A stretch of 64,000 nucleotides of DNA from Amycolatopsis anabasis (GCF_009765355.1 NZ_VTHK01000016.1:62001-126000), one strand, 5' to 3'; counted from the stretch's first letter, positions 24,843 to 33,593 are shown. Notes: generated by a model not told the origin, from the letters alone. Numbers and translations are program-made.

Positions 24843-26351
24843 CTAGCGGCGGGCTGTCAAGCGGTTCAGGTACTCGGTGACCCGCGCCGCGCGATCGGTG
24901 ACCAGGCCGAGGTACCCGTCGGGCCGGATCAGCACCAGGTCCCCGTCCGCCACTTCGTAGGCCCGCCGCAGCGCCCCCTCGGCGTCGACCAGGTCCCCGT
25001 GCTCGGCCACGGTGTGCACCGCGACCTCGGGCCCGAAGTCCACACCCGGATCGGCGCCGCAGGCCAGCAATGTCCACTGTGGACCACGCAGGACCTCGAA
25101 CAGCCGCACCGGTTTCCCGGCGCGGGTGCGCACCGGCGCGTCGGGGGCACGGTCCCCCGCGCGGATCCGGCCGCCGGGTGCGCGGTCGTCGACCGCCAGC
25201 GGCCCGTCCCGGTAGGTGATGTCCAGCTGGTGGATCGCCGGGGCCGAACCGGGCGGCGCGGTGGTCGCGCGGAAGTTCCGCCGGTGCATCAGCGTGCTCA
25301 CGTCGAGCACCTCGGCGGCCACCGGGATCCGCTCGTCGGAGTAGGTGTCGAGCACCGCGTCCGGCGCGCCGCCGAGCACCGCGGCGAGTTTCCAGCCGAG
25401 GTTGTAGGCGTCCTGGATGCTCGTGTTCAGGCCCTGGCCCGATGCCGAGGAATGCACGTGGGCGGCGTCCCCGGCGAGGAACACCCGGCCGATCCGGAAC
25501 CGCTCGGCCATGCGGACGTTGATCCGGTACAGCGAGATCCAGTTCAGCCCGGACAACCGGATGTCGTCCCGGCCGGACCGCTCCTCGAGCAGTTTCCGGA
25601 CCGTGGCCAGGCTCAGTTCCGGCTCCTCGCCTTCGGCCACCGCGGCGACGAACTGGTAATGCTCGCTGCCCGGCAGGTTCCACAGCGAGAACCGGTCGGT
25701 GATGTCCCCGCCACGGGTGAACATGTGGCAGCGGACGCCCTCGAGGCCCTCGGCGCGGACATCGCCGATGAGCGTCCGCTCGGTCTCGTAGGTCTCCCCC
25801 GCGAAGCCGACCCCGAGTTGCTTGCGCACGAAGCTGCGCCCGCCGTCGGTGCCGACGAGGTACTCGGCACGCACGCGTTCGGTCCGGCCCTCCCGGCTCA
25901 GCGTGGCGACCACGCCCTCGGCGTCCTGGGTGAATCCGGTCAGCTCGGTGCCGAACTCCACCCGGCCGCCGAGTTCGGTGAGGCGGTCGCGCAGGATCTC
26001 GTCGGTGCGCCACTGCGGGATGAGCCACGGCCGCGGGTAGGGGACGTCGGATCCGGACGGGAACTCGGTGCCGAGCATCTCCTCCAGCCGCCGCTCCCAG
26101 ACCACCTCCTGGCCCGAGTAGAGCCGGAACGGCGGAAACGGCGCCCCACCGGCGAGCACGGCGTCGAGCACGCCGAGATCCTCGAACACCTCCAGGGTCC
26201 GCGGCTGCAGTCCCTTGCCCCGGGATCCCGGGAACAACCGCGGCGCCTTGTCGACGACACGGCACGCGACGCCGCGGCGCGCGAGTTCGACGGCCAGGGT
26301 CAGGCCGCTCGGCCCCGCGCCCGCGATCAGGACGGGAACATTTGATGTCAC
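24843..26351 (-). CDS. FAD-dependent aromatic monooxygenase
   Basis: 502 residues, class A flavin monooxygenase. FAD fingerprint VLIAGAGPSGLTLAVELARRGV near the N terminus, GTDGGRSFVRKQLGV (DG motif) and the GD motif IGRVFLAGDAAHVHSSASGQGLNTSIQDAYNLGWKLAAVL. The last ~120 residues (APGGRIRAGDRAPDAPVRT... to the end) match the thioredoxin-like C-terminal domain of polyketide and phenol hydroxylases. The GTG start follows AGGA. Co-directional with and 9 bases behind the tetR gene. Substrate unknown; an aromatic antibiotic or phenolic compound is plausible. Confidence 0.88.
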   Translation of the reverse strand: MTSNVPVLIAGAGPSGLTLAVELARRGVACRVVDKAPRLFPGSRGKGLQPRTLEVFEDLGVLDAVLAGGAPFPPFRLYSGQEVVWERRLEEMLGTEFPSGSDVPYPRPWLIPQWRTDEILRDRLTELGGRVEFGTELTGFTQDAEGVVATLSREGRTERVRAEYLVGTDGGRSFVRKQLGVGFAGETYETERTLIGDVRAEGLEGVRCHMFTRGGDITDRFSLWNLPGSEHYQFVAAVAEGEEPELSLATVRKLLEERSGRDDIRLSGLNWISLYRINVRMAERFRIGRVFLAGDAAHVHSSASGQGLNTSIQDAYNLGWKLAAVLGGAPDAVLDTYSDERIPVAAEVLDVSTLMHRRNFRATTAPPGSAPAIHQLDITYRDGPLAVDDRAPGGRIRAGDRAPDAPVRTRAGKPVRLFEVLRGPQWTLLACGADPGVDFGPEVAVHTVAEHGDLVDAEGALRRAYEVADGDLVLIRPDGYLGLVTDRAARVTEYLNRLTARR

Positions 26352-26360
26352 TGGAATTCC

Positions 26361-26927
26361 TCAAGAGTTGGTGGGCAGCAATGGGAGCAGTACGTCGTCC
26401 ACGACCCGCGTGACGAACGCGTCGTCGAGGGGCAGGCCGACGGTGAGCTGGCGCAGGATCATCGCCTCCGCCACGTCGTGCACCAGGGTTCCGTCCACGT
26501 CCGCGGGCAGGTCGCCGCGCGCGACGGCCCGGTCCAGGCTCGCGGCGAACGGGGAAAGCTCCTCGTCCTCGGTGTGCTCGTGCAGGGCGGCGGCGAGTTC
26601 GGTGTCGTACCGCGCGGCGGCGATCAGCGCGTTCAGCATGCCCAGGTACTCGTCGGTCGCCTTGTCCCGCAAGGCTTCCAGCACGGCCACCAGATCGCCG
26701 CGCAGCTCGCCGGTGTCCCGGATGACCAGGTTGAACTCGCTGTCGTACGCGTCCAGCGCGGCCTTCACCAGTTCCGCCTTGTTGCGCCACCGGCGGTAGA
26801 TCGTGGCCTTGCTGGCCCGCGCCCGCGCGGCCACCGCGTCCATGGTGAGCGCCTGGTAGCCCACCTCCCCGAGCAACTCGGTGACGGCCTGGAGGATGGC
26901 CCGTTCCCGCACCTCGCCCCGCGTCAT
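26361..26927 (-). CDS. TetR-family regulator of the monooxygenase
   Basis: 188 residues. TetR HTH: RERAILQAVTELLGEVGYQALTMDAVAARARASKATIYRRWRNKAELVKAALDAY, followed by a TetR_C-type ligand domain (AMILRQLTVGLPLDDAFVTRVVDDVLLPLL). ATG 26927 with AGAGGTG upstream. It forms an apparent two-gene operon with the monooxygenase, under the operator at 26947-26978. Confidence 0.88.
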   Translation of the reverse strand: MTRGEVRERAILQAVTELLGEVGYQALTMDAVAARARASKATIYRRWRNKAELVKAALDAYDSEFNLVIRDTGELRGDLVAVLEALRDKATDEYLGMLNALIAAARYDTELAAALHEHTEDEELSPFAASLDRAVARGDLPADVDGTLVHDVAEAMILRQLTVGLPLDDAFVTRVVDDVLLPLLPTNS

Positions 26928-26946
26928 CACACCTCTAACTGAACGA

Positions 26947-26978
26947 AACCGTACCGTACACTTCGATACGATACGGTT
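26947..26978. promoter_or_regulatory. TetR operator upstream of tetR-monooxygenase pair
   Basis: Left arm AACCGTACCGTA (26947-26958) and right arm TACGATACGGTT (26967-26978) are inverted repeats with one mismatch in 12, separated by eight bases. The site lies 20 bases upstream of the tetR start and overlaps an AT-richer stretch (TACACTTCGATACGATA) that probably contains the promoter. Confidence 0.75.
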
Positions 26979-27003
26979 CCCTCCCACGCGCTGTCAAACC
27001 TCG

Positions 27004-28212
27004 TCAGACCCGGTACTCCGCCAGCTCGACGGCATTGGCCGCCTCGGCGATCGGCTTGATCATCATCCGGAGCATGGCGTCCTTACCCGGAAGGTGCGGC
27101 ATCATGCGCATCAGCTGCCCCTGGAACCACGCCCCCGCCGCGCTCTTCGGCGCCATGTGCTTGACCGAGTCCCGCCCGAGTTTCTGGTTCTTGGCGACGA
27201 AATCGCGCAACACGTCCTGGTAGCGGGCGAACGCGAGCTGATGATCCCCGCGCGCCGCCGCGAGTTCCCCGGCGAGGACGTACGCGCCGACCAGGGCGAG
27301 GCTCGTCCCCTGCCCGGAGGCGAGCGAAGGCCCGTACGCGGCGTCCCCGAGCAGCGCGACCCGCCCGGCCGACCAGCGGTCCAGGTGGATCTGGCTGATC
27401 GTGTCGAAGTAGAAGTCGCCGGCCGTGCCCGCGGCTTCGAGCAGGCGCGGGATCGCCCAGCCGTCCCCGGCGAAGGCCTCGGCCACGATCCGCCGCTGTG
27501 CCGCGAGATCGCGGCGGTCGTAGGTCAGCGGCGGCGAGGCGAACAGGAAGCACGCCTTGGCCTCGGCGGCCCGGCCCGCGCTGTAGAGGTTCACCATCTT
27601 GCCGCGGGCCCGGTAGAGCATCCCCCAGTGATCGAGCCCCAGGTGGTTGGGCACGGTGGCGACCGCGACGTAGTGGCCGAGATGGCGGACGAACCGGGAC
27701 TCCTCGCCGAAGACCCTGCCGCGGACATTGGAGTGCAACCCGTCCGCGCCGATCACCAGATCGAACGCCCGGGGCGCGTTCCGCTCGAAGGTGACCTCGA
27801 CTCCGTGCTCCCGCTGGGTCATCCCGGTGATCGAGTCGTCGAACAGGTACTCGATCTCGTCCGCGGTGAGCTCGTGCAGCAGCCGCGACAGGTCCCCGCG
27901 CATGATCTCGACATCGCCCTCGACGTGCATGCCGTAGGCGTCGCCGTCCAGGTCCGCGATCCGCTTCCCGGCGGCGCTGATCAGCGAGGCGCCGCGCATG
28001 CCGGTGGCCGTGCGGCGGATGTCCCCGAGGATCCCCATGCGCTCGGCGACCGTGATCGCGGCGCCGCGGATGTCGACGGCGTACCCGCCGGGGCGGGGCG
28101 CTGGGGCACGCTCCACGACGGTCGGGCGGAACCCGTGGCGGCGCAGCCAGTGGGCGAGGGCGGGCCCGGCGATGCTCGCGCCGGAGATCAGGATGTTCTT
28201 GGTTTCGCTCAT
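27004..28212 (-). CDS. FAD-dependent monooxygenase (FAD_binding_3 type)
   Basis: 402 residues. N-terminal FAD fold NILISGASIAGPALAHWLRRHGFRPTVVERAP, FDLVIGADGLHSNVRGRVFG, and GD motif SAGRVALLGDAAYGPSLASGQGTSLALVGAYVLAGEL. Length and motifs resemble TetX-like or 6-hydroxynicotinate-type monooxygenases; there is no thioredoxin-like C-terminal domain, unlike the neighbour at 24843. ATG 28212 has only a weak ribosome site. Substrate unknown. Confidence 0.87.
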   Translation of the reverse strand: MSETKNILISGASIAGPALAHWLRRHGFRPTVVERAPAPRPGGYAVDIRGAAITVAERMGILGDIRRTATGMRGASLISAAGKRIADLDGDAYGMHVEGDVEIMRGDLSRLLHELTADEIEYLFDDSITGMTQREHGVEVTFERNAPRAFDLVIGADGLHSNVRGRVFGEESRFVRHLGHYVAVATVPNHLGLDHWGMLYRARGKMVNLYSAGRAAEAKACFLFASPPLTYDRRDLAAQRRIVAEAFAGDGWAIPRLLEAAGTAGDFYFDTISQIHLDRWSAGRVALLGDAAYGPSLASGQGTSLALVGAYVLAGELAAARGDHQLAFARYQDVLRDFVAKNQKLGRDSVKHMAPKSAAGAWFQGQLMRMMPHLPGKDAMLRMMIKPIAEAANAVELAEYRV

Positions 28213-28271
28213 GGCCGCAAGCCTCGGCCGGGGTTCCTACCGGTCGCCTACCAACCGCTGACCGGGCCCGG

Positions 28272-30881
28272 TCAGCGGGGGTTCCGGCTGGTGAAGCGCC
28301 ACCGGCCGGACTCCGCGCGCAGGACCGCGAACCCCGGTTCCGCGCGCAGGAACTCGGCGTCCGGGGTGGCGGTGACGTCCTCGCGGCGGTTCGCGGGCAC
28401 GTGGACCTCCGCGGTCGCGCCCACCGGGACCTCGACCTCCAGCCGGAATTCGCCGGCGTGCTGGGACCAGTCGACGGCGACCCGGCCCCGCACGGTGTCG
28501 ACCGCGTACCGCGCCCAGCGCACGCCGACGCGGGCATCCGGGCGGACGGTGAACCGCGCGAAGCCGTTGTCCCCCGGCCGCAACCCGGCCACGTTCCGGT
28601 AGAGCCAGTCGGTGACCGTGCCCTGGAAGTAGTGGTCCCGGGACCGCGTGTCGACGTCCCAGCGCTCCCACATGGTGTCCGCCCCGCTGTCTGCCCAGTA
28701 CCCCCAGCTCGGGTAGGTGCGCTGGGTGGCGAGGGCGTGGGCGAGATCGGGATGACCGTGGGCGGTGAGCACCGGCAGCAGGACGCTCGTGCCCAGGCAA
28801 CCGGTGTCGAGGTGGTCGCCGCGGGCGCGGATGTCGGCGGCGAGGCTCGCGGCGACCGCCGCTTCGGCGCCCGGTGGCACCAGCCCGAACGCGAGCGGGA
28901 TGGCGTTCGACGTCTGCCGGTACCCGGGGTCCCTTCCGGTGCGGTAATGCCCGGCGGGGCCGAGGAACTCCGCGTTGAAGGCGTCCTTGCAGGCGGCCGC
29001 GGTCGCGCGGTAGCGGGCGGCAGTGCCGGTTTCGCCGAGCAGGTCACCGAGTTCCGCGGCGGCGAGCAGCGCGCGGTACAGGAACGCCGTCGCGGTCAGG
29101 CGGGTGTCCTCCGGCGGGATGCCGCCGGGGTGACCGGGCGGCAGGAAGTCGCCGAGCGCGGTGCTCGCGAGCCCGTCCCGCAGGCGGCCGATCTCCCAGT
29201 CCAGGTACTTCGTGAGCGACGGCCAGTGCTCGGCGGCGAGCCGGTCGTCGCCGTACCAGCGGTACAGCTCGCGCAGCAGGAACGGGAAGACCGTCGTCCA
29301 CTCCGGGGCCGGGGCGAGTTCGGCGTACCCCCAGCCGCCGCTGGGCACGATGACCGGCAGCTGCCCCGGTTCGTCCTGGCTGTCGGCCAAATCCCCCGCC
29401 CATTTCCCGAGGAGCCGGGCCATGCCGAACGCCGCGGTCAAGGTCGGGATGCCGAGCTGGGCGTCGCCGGTCCAGCCGTTCTTCTCGTACATCGGGGTAT
29501 CGGTGGGGATGCCGTGCAGGTTGTTGAGCAAGGTGCGGCGCATCATCCGGTCGAACCGTTCGAACAGCGGCTCCGAACACCGGAAGAACCCGACCTCGCG
29601 AACGTCGCTGTGCACGATCCGGCCGAGCAGATCGCCGGGTTCCGGACGGGCGGACAGCCCGGTCACCTCCACATAGCGGAACCCCTTGTAGGAGAACCTC
29701 GGTTCCCAGGTTTCGGTGCCGGTGCCCGCGCAGAAGTACTCGTCGACCTGGAACCGGTCGGTGAGCACATGCTCGCTGACCGCCTCGACGGTTCCGTCGG
29801 GGTTGAGCTTTTCCCCGTACCGCAACCGGATCCGGGTGCCCGCGGGCGCGGTGACCGAGAGCCGGACCCAACCGGCGGCGGTGCGGCCCAGATCGGCCAC
29901 GTACACCCCGGGGCCGGGTTCGGTGATCGCCACCGGGCGCACGGTTTCCACGACCCGGATCGGTTCGTGCCGTTGCGCGCGCAGCCTCCCCTCCGGCGCG
30001 GGTTGGGCGACGGCCGGAATCCAGGCGCTGTCGTCGAAACCGGGCCGGGTCCACCACCGCGGCACGCGCCGGGCGTCGTAGGTTTCGCCTTCGTAGAGCG
30101 AATTCGAGAGCGTGGGGCCGTTGGCGACCCGCCACGACTCGTCGGTGCCGATCGTGGTCCGCGAGCCGTCCTCGTGCTCGATTTCCAGCTGTGCCAGCAG
30201 TTTCGGTTCGCCGTGCCACCGGGCTCGGTGCCAGTTCCACGCGTTCGGCGTCCGCATCCCGTAGAAACCCCGGCCCAGCGTCACCCCGAGCGCGTTGGCG
30301 CCCGGCCGCAGGAGGCGCGTGACGTCGTGCACGACGTAGAGCACGGTCCGGTCGTAGCCGGTGAATCCCGGATCCAGCACCCGATCGCCCACGCGTTCGC
30401 CGTTGAGTTCGGCCTCGTGGTAGGCCAGCCCGCTGAGGTAGAGCCGGGCCCGCGCGATCGGGCCGGTGACCCGGAATTCGCGGCGCAGCAGCGGGGCGGG
30501 TGGCTCCGGGCCCGCCGCGTCGGGCGCGCCGATCCAGCGGGCGGCCCAGGGTTCGGCGAGCATCCCGGTCTCCCACCAGGACATCGGGCTCCACGGTGAC
30601 GGCCGGTCGGCCGCGTCCCAGACCCGGACCCGCCAGTGGTACCGCGTGCGCGGGCGCAACGCCGGACCGGCATAGCGAACTCCGACCGAGTTCGCCGAAC
30701 GGACCCGGCCGGAATCCCAGATCACCGTCCGCCCGTCCGGATCGGTGGCCACCCGGATCCGGTACGCCGTCTGCCGGGCCCCGTGCTCGTCCGCGCGCAT
30801 CGTCCAGGACAGCCGGGGCGCGGTCACGTCGAGGCCGAGTGGCCGCTCGTCGTACTCGACGGTCCCCCGCTCGATCCACAC
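28272..30881 (-). CDS. Alpha-L-rhamnosidase, GH78
   Basis: 869 residues. Releases terminal L-rhamnose from rhamnosides. Domain order: N-terminal beta domain (PRLSWTMRADEHGARQTAYRIRVAT), carbohydrate-binding-like domain (REFRVTGPIARARLYLSGLAYHEAELNGERV), the conserved GRTAAGWVRLSVTAPAGTRIRLRYGE region, and an (alpha/alpha)6 catalytic domain with the signature TDTPMYEKNGWTGDAQ and DTMWERWD, where the family's catalytic acids sit. No signal peptide, so probably cytoplasmic or exported otherwise. Start is a GTG at 30881. Not in the rha operon, but its product is the rha substrate. Confidence 0.93.
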   Translation of the reverse strand: MWIERGTVEYDERPLGLDVTAPRLSWTMRADEHGARQTAYRIRVATDPDGRTVIWDSGRVRSANSVGVRYAGPALRPRTRYHWRVRVWDAADRPSPWSPMSWWETGMLAEPWAARWIGAPDAAGPEPPAPLLRREFRVTGPIARARLYLSGLAYHEAELNGERVGDRVLDPGFTGYDRTVLYVVHDVTRLLRPGANALGVTLGRGFYGMRTPNAWNWHRARWHGEPKLLAQLEIEHEDGSRTTIGTDESWRVANGPTLSNSLYEGETYDARRVPRWWTRPGFDDSAWIPAVAQPAPEGRLRAQRHEPIRVVETVRPVAITEPGPGVYVADLGRTAAGWVRLSVTAPAGTRIRLRYGEKLNPDGTVEAVSEHVLTDRFQVDEYFCAGTGTETWEPRFSYKGFRYVEVTGLSARPEPGDLLGRIVHSDVREVGFFRCSEPLFERFDRMMRRTLLNNLHGIPTDTPMYEKNGWTGDAQLGIPTLTAAFGMARLLGKWAGDLADSQDEPGQLPVIVPSGGWGYAELAPAPEWTTVFPFLLRELYRWYGDDRLAAEHWPSLTKYLDWEIGRLRDGLASTALGDFLPPGHPGGIPPEDTRLTATAFLYRALLAAAELGDLLGETGTAARYRATAAACKDAFNAEFLGPAGHYRTGRDPGYRQTSNAIPLAFGLVPPGAEAAVAASLAADIRARGDHLDTGCLGTSVLLPVLTAHGHPDLAHALATQRTYPSWGYWADSGADTMWERWDVDTRSRDHYFQGTVTDWLYRNVAGLRPGDNGFARFTVRPDARVGVRWARYAVDTVRGRVAVDWSQHAGEFRLEVEVPVGATAEVHVPANRREDVTATPDAEFLRAEPGFAVLRAESGRWRFTSRNPR

Positions 30882-30908
30882 CTCTTCGACGGTACCGCGA
30901 ATCCGCGG

Positions 30909-31424
30909 TCAGCCGCCGATGACGAGGCAGGTGGTGGACGCGGTGGCGAGGATCTTCCCGGCCGCGTCCCGGAGGTCGCCCTCGGCGAAGGCGATCCGGG
31001 AACCGGCCTTGACCACCCGGCCGTGCGCGAAGATCTCCCCGGACGAACCGTGGATCGCCCGCACGAAGTTGATCTTGAGTTCGACCGAGGTGTACCCGAC
31101 CCCGGCCGGGAGCGTCGAATGCACCGCGGACGCCAGCGCGGAGTCGAGCAGCGTGGCGGCCACGCCGCCGTGCACGGTGCCGATCGGGTTGTACAGCGAC
31201 TCGTCCGGTGTTCCGCCCAGCACGACATCCCCGTCGCCGACGTGCACCCAGCGGATCGCGAAATGGCTCGAAATCGGCGGCGCCGGAATCCGTCCCTCGG
31301 CGATCCCGGTCAGGTACTCCCGCCCGGACATCGTCGCGCCCACCCGCGCCGCGGGGAGCGGATCGCGCCAGCTGATCGTCTTCTCCCGCACGGCGCCCAG
31401 CTCGGCGGCCTGGTCGATGGTCAA
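30909..31424 (-). CDS. PaaI-type hotdog thioesterase
   Basis: 171 residues, hotdog fold: ESLYNPIGTVHGGVAATLLDSALASAVHSTLPAGVGYTSVELKINFVRAIHGSSGEIFAHGRVVKAGSRIAFAEGDLRDAAGKILATASTTCLVI. The HGG segment is the usual active-site helix of acyl-CoA thioesterases. Start is assigned to a TTG at 31424 because GGAGG lies seven bases upstream; no ATG or GTG fits better. Divergent from a TetR gene across mirror-image operators. Confidence 0.85.
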   Translation of the reverse strand: MTIDQAAELGAVREKTISWRDPLPAARVGATMSGREYLTGIAEGRIPAPPISSHFAIRWVHVGDGDVVLGGTPDESLYNPIGTVHGGVAATLLDSALASAVHSTLPAGVGYTSVELKINFVRAIHGSSGEIFAHGRVVKAGSRIAFAEGDLRDAAGKILATASTTCLVIGG

Positions 31425-31445
31425 ACCCGCACCTCCGTACCTCGA

Positions 31446-31497
31446 CTAAGACGATCGTCCTAGCGGCGCCCAGCTTCGCCTAGGACGATCGTCTTAG
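31446..31497. promoter_or_regulatory. Mirror-image TetR operators between thioesterase and tetR
   Basis: CTAAGACGATCGTCCTAG (31446-31463) and CTAGGACGATCGTCTTAG (31480-31497) are each near-palindromes around GACGATCGTC and are exact reverse complements of each other; the identity extends two bases outward on the far sides (GA...TC). Centres are 34 bases apart. One site abuts each divergent start. Two TetR dimers would block both promoters. Confidence 0.85.
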
Positions 31498-31517
31498 TCA
31501 AGGCGTATGCTCACCGG

Positions 31518-32099
31518 GTGTCCGAAACCACGCGGGAACGCATGCTCGCCACGGCCGTCCGGCTGTTCCAGCGCGACGGCTACCACGCGACCTCGTGGCG
31601 CCGCCTGGTCGACGAGGCCGGTACGCCGTGGGGCTCGGCGCACCACCACTTCCCCGGCGGGAAGGAACAACTCGGCGTCGAGGCCGTCCAGCTCGGTGCC
31701 GATTTCGCCATCGACGGGGTCCGCCGCGGCTTCGAACGCCACGATTCGCCCGAGGACGCCATCCGCTGGTGGTACCGCAAGGCGGGCCGGCGGCTCGCGG
31801 ACGCCGACTACCGCGGCGGCTGCCCGCTGGCGACCATCACCCTGGAGACGGTGAACGGCTCGCCCAAGCTCACCGCCGCGTGCCGCGAAGCCTTCGACCG
31901 CTGGCAGGGCGTGCTCACCGAACTGCTCCGGGAACACGGCTACGCCGCGGAAGCCGCCACCGAACTCGCCGTCGCGATCATCCACAACTTCGAGGGCGCA
32001 CTGCTGCTCAGCCGCGTGCGCCGCGACACGAATCCGCTCGAGCTGGCCGCCGAGCAGATCGCCGTGTTGCTGGCCCATCAGCGGCACGCCGCGTCCTGA
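31518..32099 (+). CDS. TetR-family regulator (LmrA/YxaF type)
   Basis: 193 residues. HTH: TTRERMLATAVRLFQRDGYHATSWRRLVDEAGTPWGSAHHHFPGGKEQLGVEAV; the C-terminal domain with YRGGCPLATITLETVNGSPKLTAACREAFDRWQ matches the LmrA/YxaF subgroup that senses drugs or flavonoids. No ribosome site precedes the GTG; a TATGCT hexamer ends about seven bases upstream, compatible with leaderless expression. Likely represses itself and the thioesterase through the paired operators. Confidence 0.88.
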   Translation: MSETTRERMLATAVRLFQRDGYHATSWRRLVDEAGTPWGSAHHHFPGGKEQLGVEAVQLGADFAIDGVRRGFERHDSPEDAIRWWYRKAGRRLADADYRGGCPLATITLETVNGSPKLTAACREAFDRWQGVLTELLREHGYAAEAATELAVAIIHNFEGALLLSRVRRDTNPLELAAEQIAVLLAHQRHAAS

Positions 32100-32143
32100 C
32101 CGCGAACCTGGCCCCAGGCGTACCGGAATGGCACGATCGCTGG

Positions 32144-32515
32144 GTGCCCAGCCCGCCGGAGCGCCGCCGCCTGATCGACGCGAACCGCGTCGACGACGCG
32201 ATCGAAGGCCTCGGTGACCGCGAAACCGTGCGGGAATGGGCCCAGCGGTTCGCCATCCTCGCCGACCCGTCCCGGCTCACCCTGCTGGTGTGCATCCACT
32301 ACGCCAAGGAGATCTGCGTTTCGGATCTCGCGGCGGCCGCCGGAATGTCCGATACCGCGGTTTCCCAGGCGCTGCGCCTGCTGCGCGCGCACGGACTGGT
32401 CGCCGCCCACCGCGAGGGCCGGGTGGTCCGGTACCGGCTCGCCGACGCCACCGTGCACGACCTCATCCACCACGTCCGGCCGCATCCCGGGACCACTCCG
32501 CACGGAATCGATTGA
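32144..32515 (+). CDS. ArsR-family metal sensor (NmtR/KmtR-like, probable nickel)
   Basis: 123 residues from a GTG at 32144. Winged helix REWAQRFAILADPSRLTLLVCIHYAKEICVSDLAAAAGMSDTAVSQALRLLRAHGLVAAHREGRVVRYRLADATVHDLIHHVRPHPG. The last helix and tail carry D-x-x-x-H-D-x-x-x-H-H and two more His, the arrangement of alpha-5 site nickel/cobalt sensors such as NmtR and KmtR. There is no Cys-rich alpha-3 site. It lies directly upstream of the hydrogenase-protease pair, which makes nickel the likely ligand (inference). Confidence 0.82.
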   Translation: MPSPPERRRLIDANRVDDAIEGLGDRETVREWAQRFAILADPSRLTLLVCIHYAKEICVSDLAAAAGMSDTAVSQALRLLRAHGLVAAHREGRVVRYRLADATVHDLIHHVRPHPGTTPHGID

Positions 32516-32561
32516 CCGATTCAGCCCGGCACCGCTCCGGACGGCGTAAGCTGCCGAGTTG

Positions 32562-32577
32562 CGTGATCCAGATCACA
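32562..32577 (+). promoter_or_regulatory. CRP/FNR-type site upstream of the hydrogenase-protease pair
   Basis: CGTGATCCAGATCACA matches the CRP-family palindrome TGTGA-N6-TCACA at nine of ten arm positions. It lies 60-75 bases upstream of the GTG at 32637 and 47 bases beyond the ArsR stop. A CRP-type protein could activate or repress the two-gene unit. Confidence 0.55.
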
Positions 32578-32636
32578 GCTTTACCGTGGAATTCTGCCTC
32601 TCACCACTGAGAACACGTCTGAAAACGGGTGAGTCC

Positions 32637-33593
32637 GTGAGCAGCCCACTCGAACAGGCCAAGGCGGTCGGTGACGCGGTGCTGTACGAGGGCTACCTGC
32701 TCTACCCGTACCGGGCCACCGCGGCCAAATCCAAGGTGCGCTGGCAGTGGGGCGTGCTGATGCCGCCGTCGTTCACCGCCACGGATCTCGGCGAACATGC
32801 TTCCTCGCGCACCGAATGCGTGCTCGAGGCGCGACCGGACAGCACGCTGCGGGTCACCGCCCGGTTCCTGCAGGCGCAGGAACGGGTCGCGCAGGAACTC
32901 GCGGGCTACCAGTTCGTCGACGTTCCGTCGCTCACCGTCGGCGGCACCGAGTACACCACCTGGGACGAGGCCGTCGAACGCGAGGTCGACGCCGAACTGC
33001 GGGTGTCCGATCTGCTGGCGCATCCGGTCGAGGTCCCGTTCAGCGTCGCGGGCACCGAGCGGTACGAGCGCGTGGGCAGCGCGGCGAGGCTGATCCGGCG
33101 AACCCGGCCGCTGAGCGGAGTGCTGAAGATGTCGGCCAGTTCCCTCGACGGCCCGCCCGGCGGCGTGCGGCTCCGGGTCGATCTGCGCAACACCAGCGAC
33201 TGGGCCGAGCCGGTGCCGACCCGGAAGGCCGCGCTGCACCACGCGCTCCTCGCCGCGCATCTGGTGCTGGCGCTCGACCCGGGACAGTTCCTTTCCCTGC
33301 TGGACCCGCCGGACTGGGCGCGCACCGCGGCCGACGACTGCGTGAACACGCGCACCTGGCCGGTGCTGATCGGCGGCACCGAGCGCGCCTCGGCCGTCCT
33401 GTCCTCGCCGATCATCCTCTACGACGATCCCGAGATCGGAGCGGACGGCGCCGGGGAACTGTTCGGCACCACCGAGATCGACGAGATCATGCCTTCGGAC
33501 CTGCTCGATCGGCTGCACGGCACGATCCGCTATCTCCGTTCGGTGACCGACGAACCGCTGAGCACACCGGCGAACACGGAGGTGATGGAATGA
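32637..33593 (+). CDS. Unknown protein coupled to hydrogenase maturation protease
   Basis: 318 residues from a GTG at 32637 (GGGTGAG upstream; the frame is open to 32559). I cannot name a domain. It begins LEQAKAVGDAVLYEGYLLYPYRATAAKSKVRWQWGVLMPPSFTA and is soluble with mixed alpha/beta content, without Cys clusters or membrane helices. Similar long proteins of unknown role accompany actinobacterial [NiFe]-hydrogenase genes. It overlaps the protease start by four bases (ATGA), so translation is coupled. No hydrogenase structural gene is in the window. Confidence 0.83.
   Translation: MSSPLEQAKAVGDAVLYEGYLLYPYRATAAKSKVRWQWGVLMPPSFTATDLGEHASSRTECVLEARPDSTLRVTARFLQAQERVAQELAGYQFVDVPSLTVGGTEYTTWDEAVEREVDAELRVSDLLAHPVEVPFSVAGTERYERVGSAARLIRRTRPLSGVLKMSASSLDGPPGGVRLRVDLRNTSDWAEPVPTRKAALHHALLAAHLVLALDPGQFLSLLDPPDWARTAADDCVNTRTWPVLIGGTERASAVLSSPIILYDDPEIGADGAGELFGTTEIDEIMPSDLLDRLHGTIRYLRSVTDEPLSTPANTEVME

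Noticed and set aside
24464..28212. Secondary-metabolite gene cluster around the two monooxygenases
   Set aside because: No polyketide, peptide synthetase or terpene genes accompany them; regulator-enzyme pairs suffice as an explanation.
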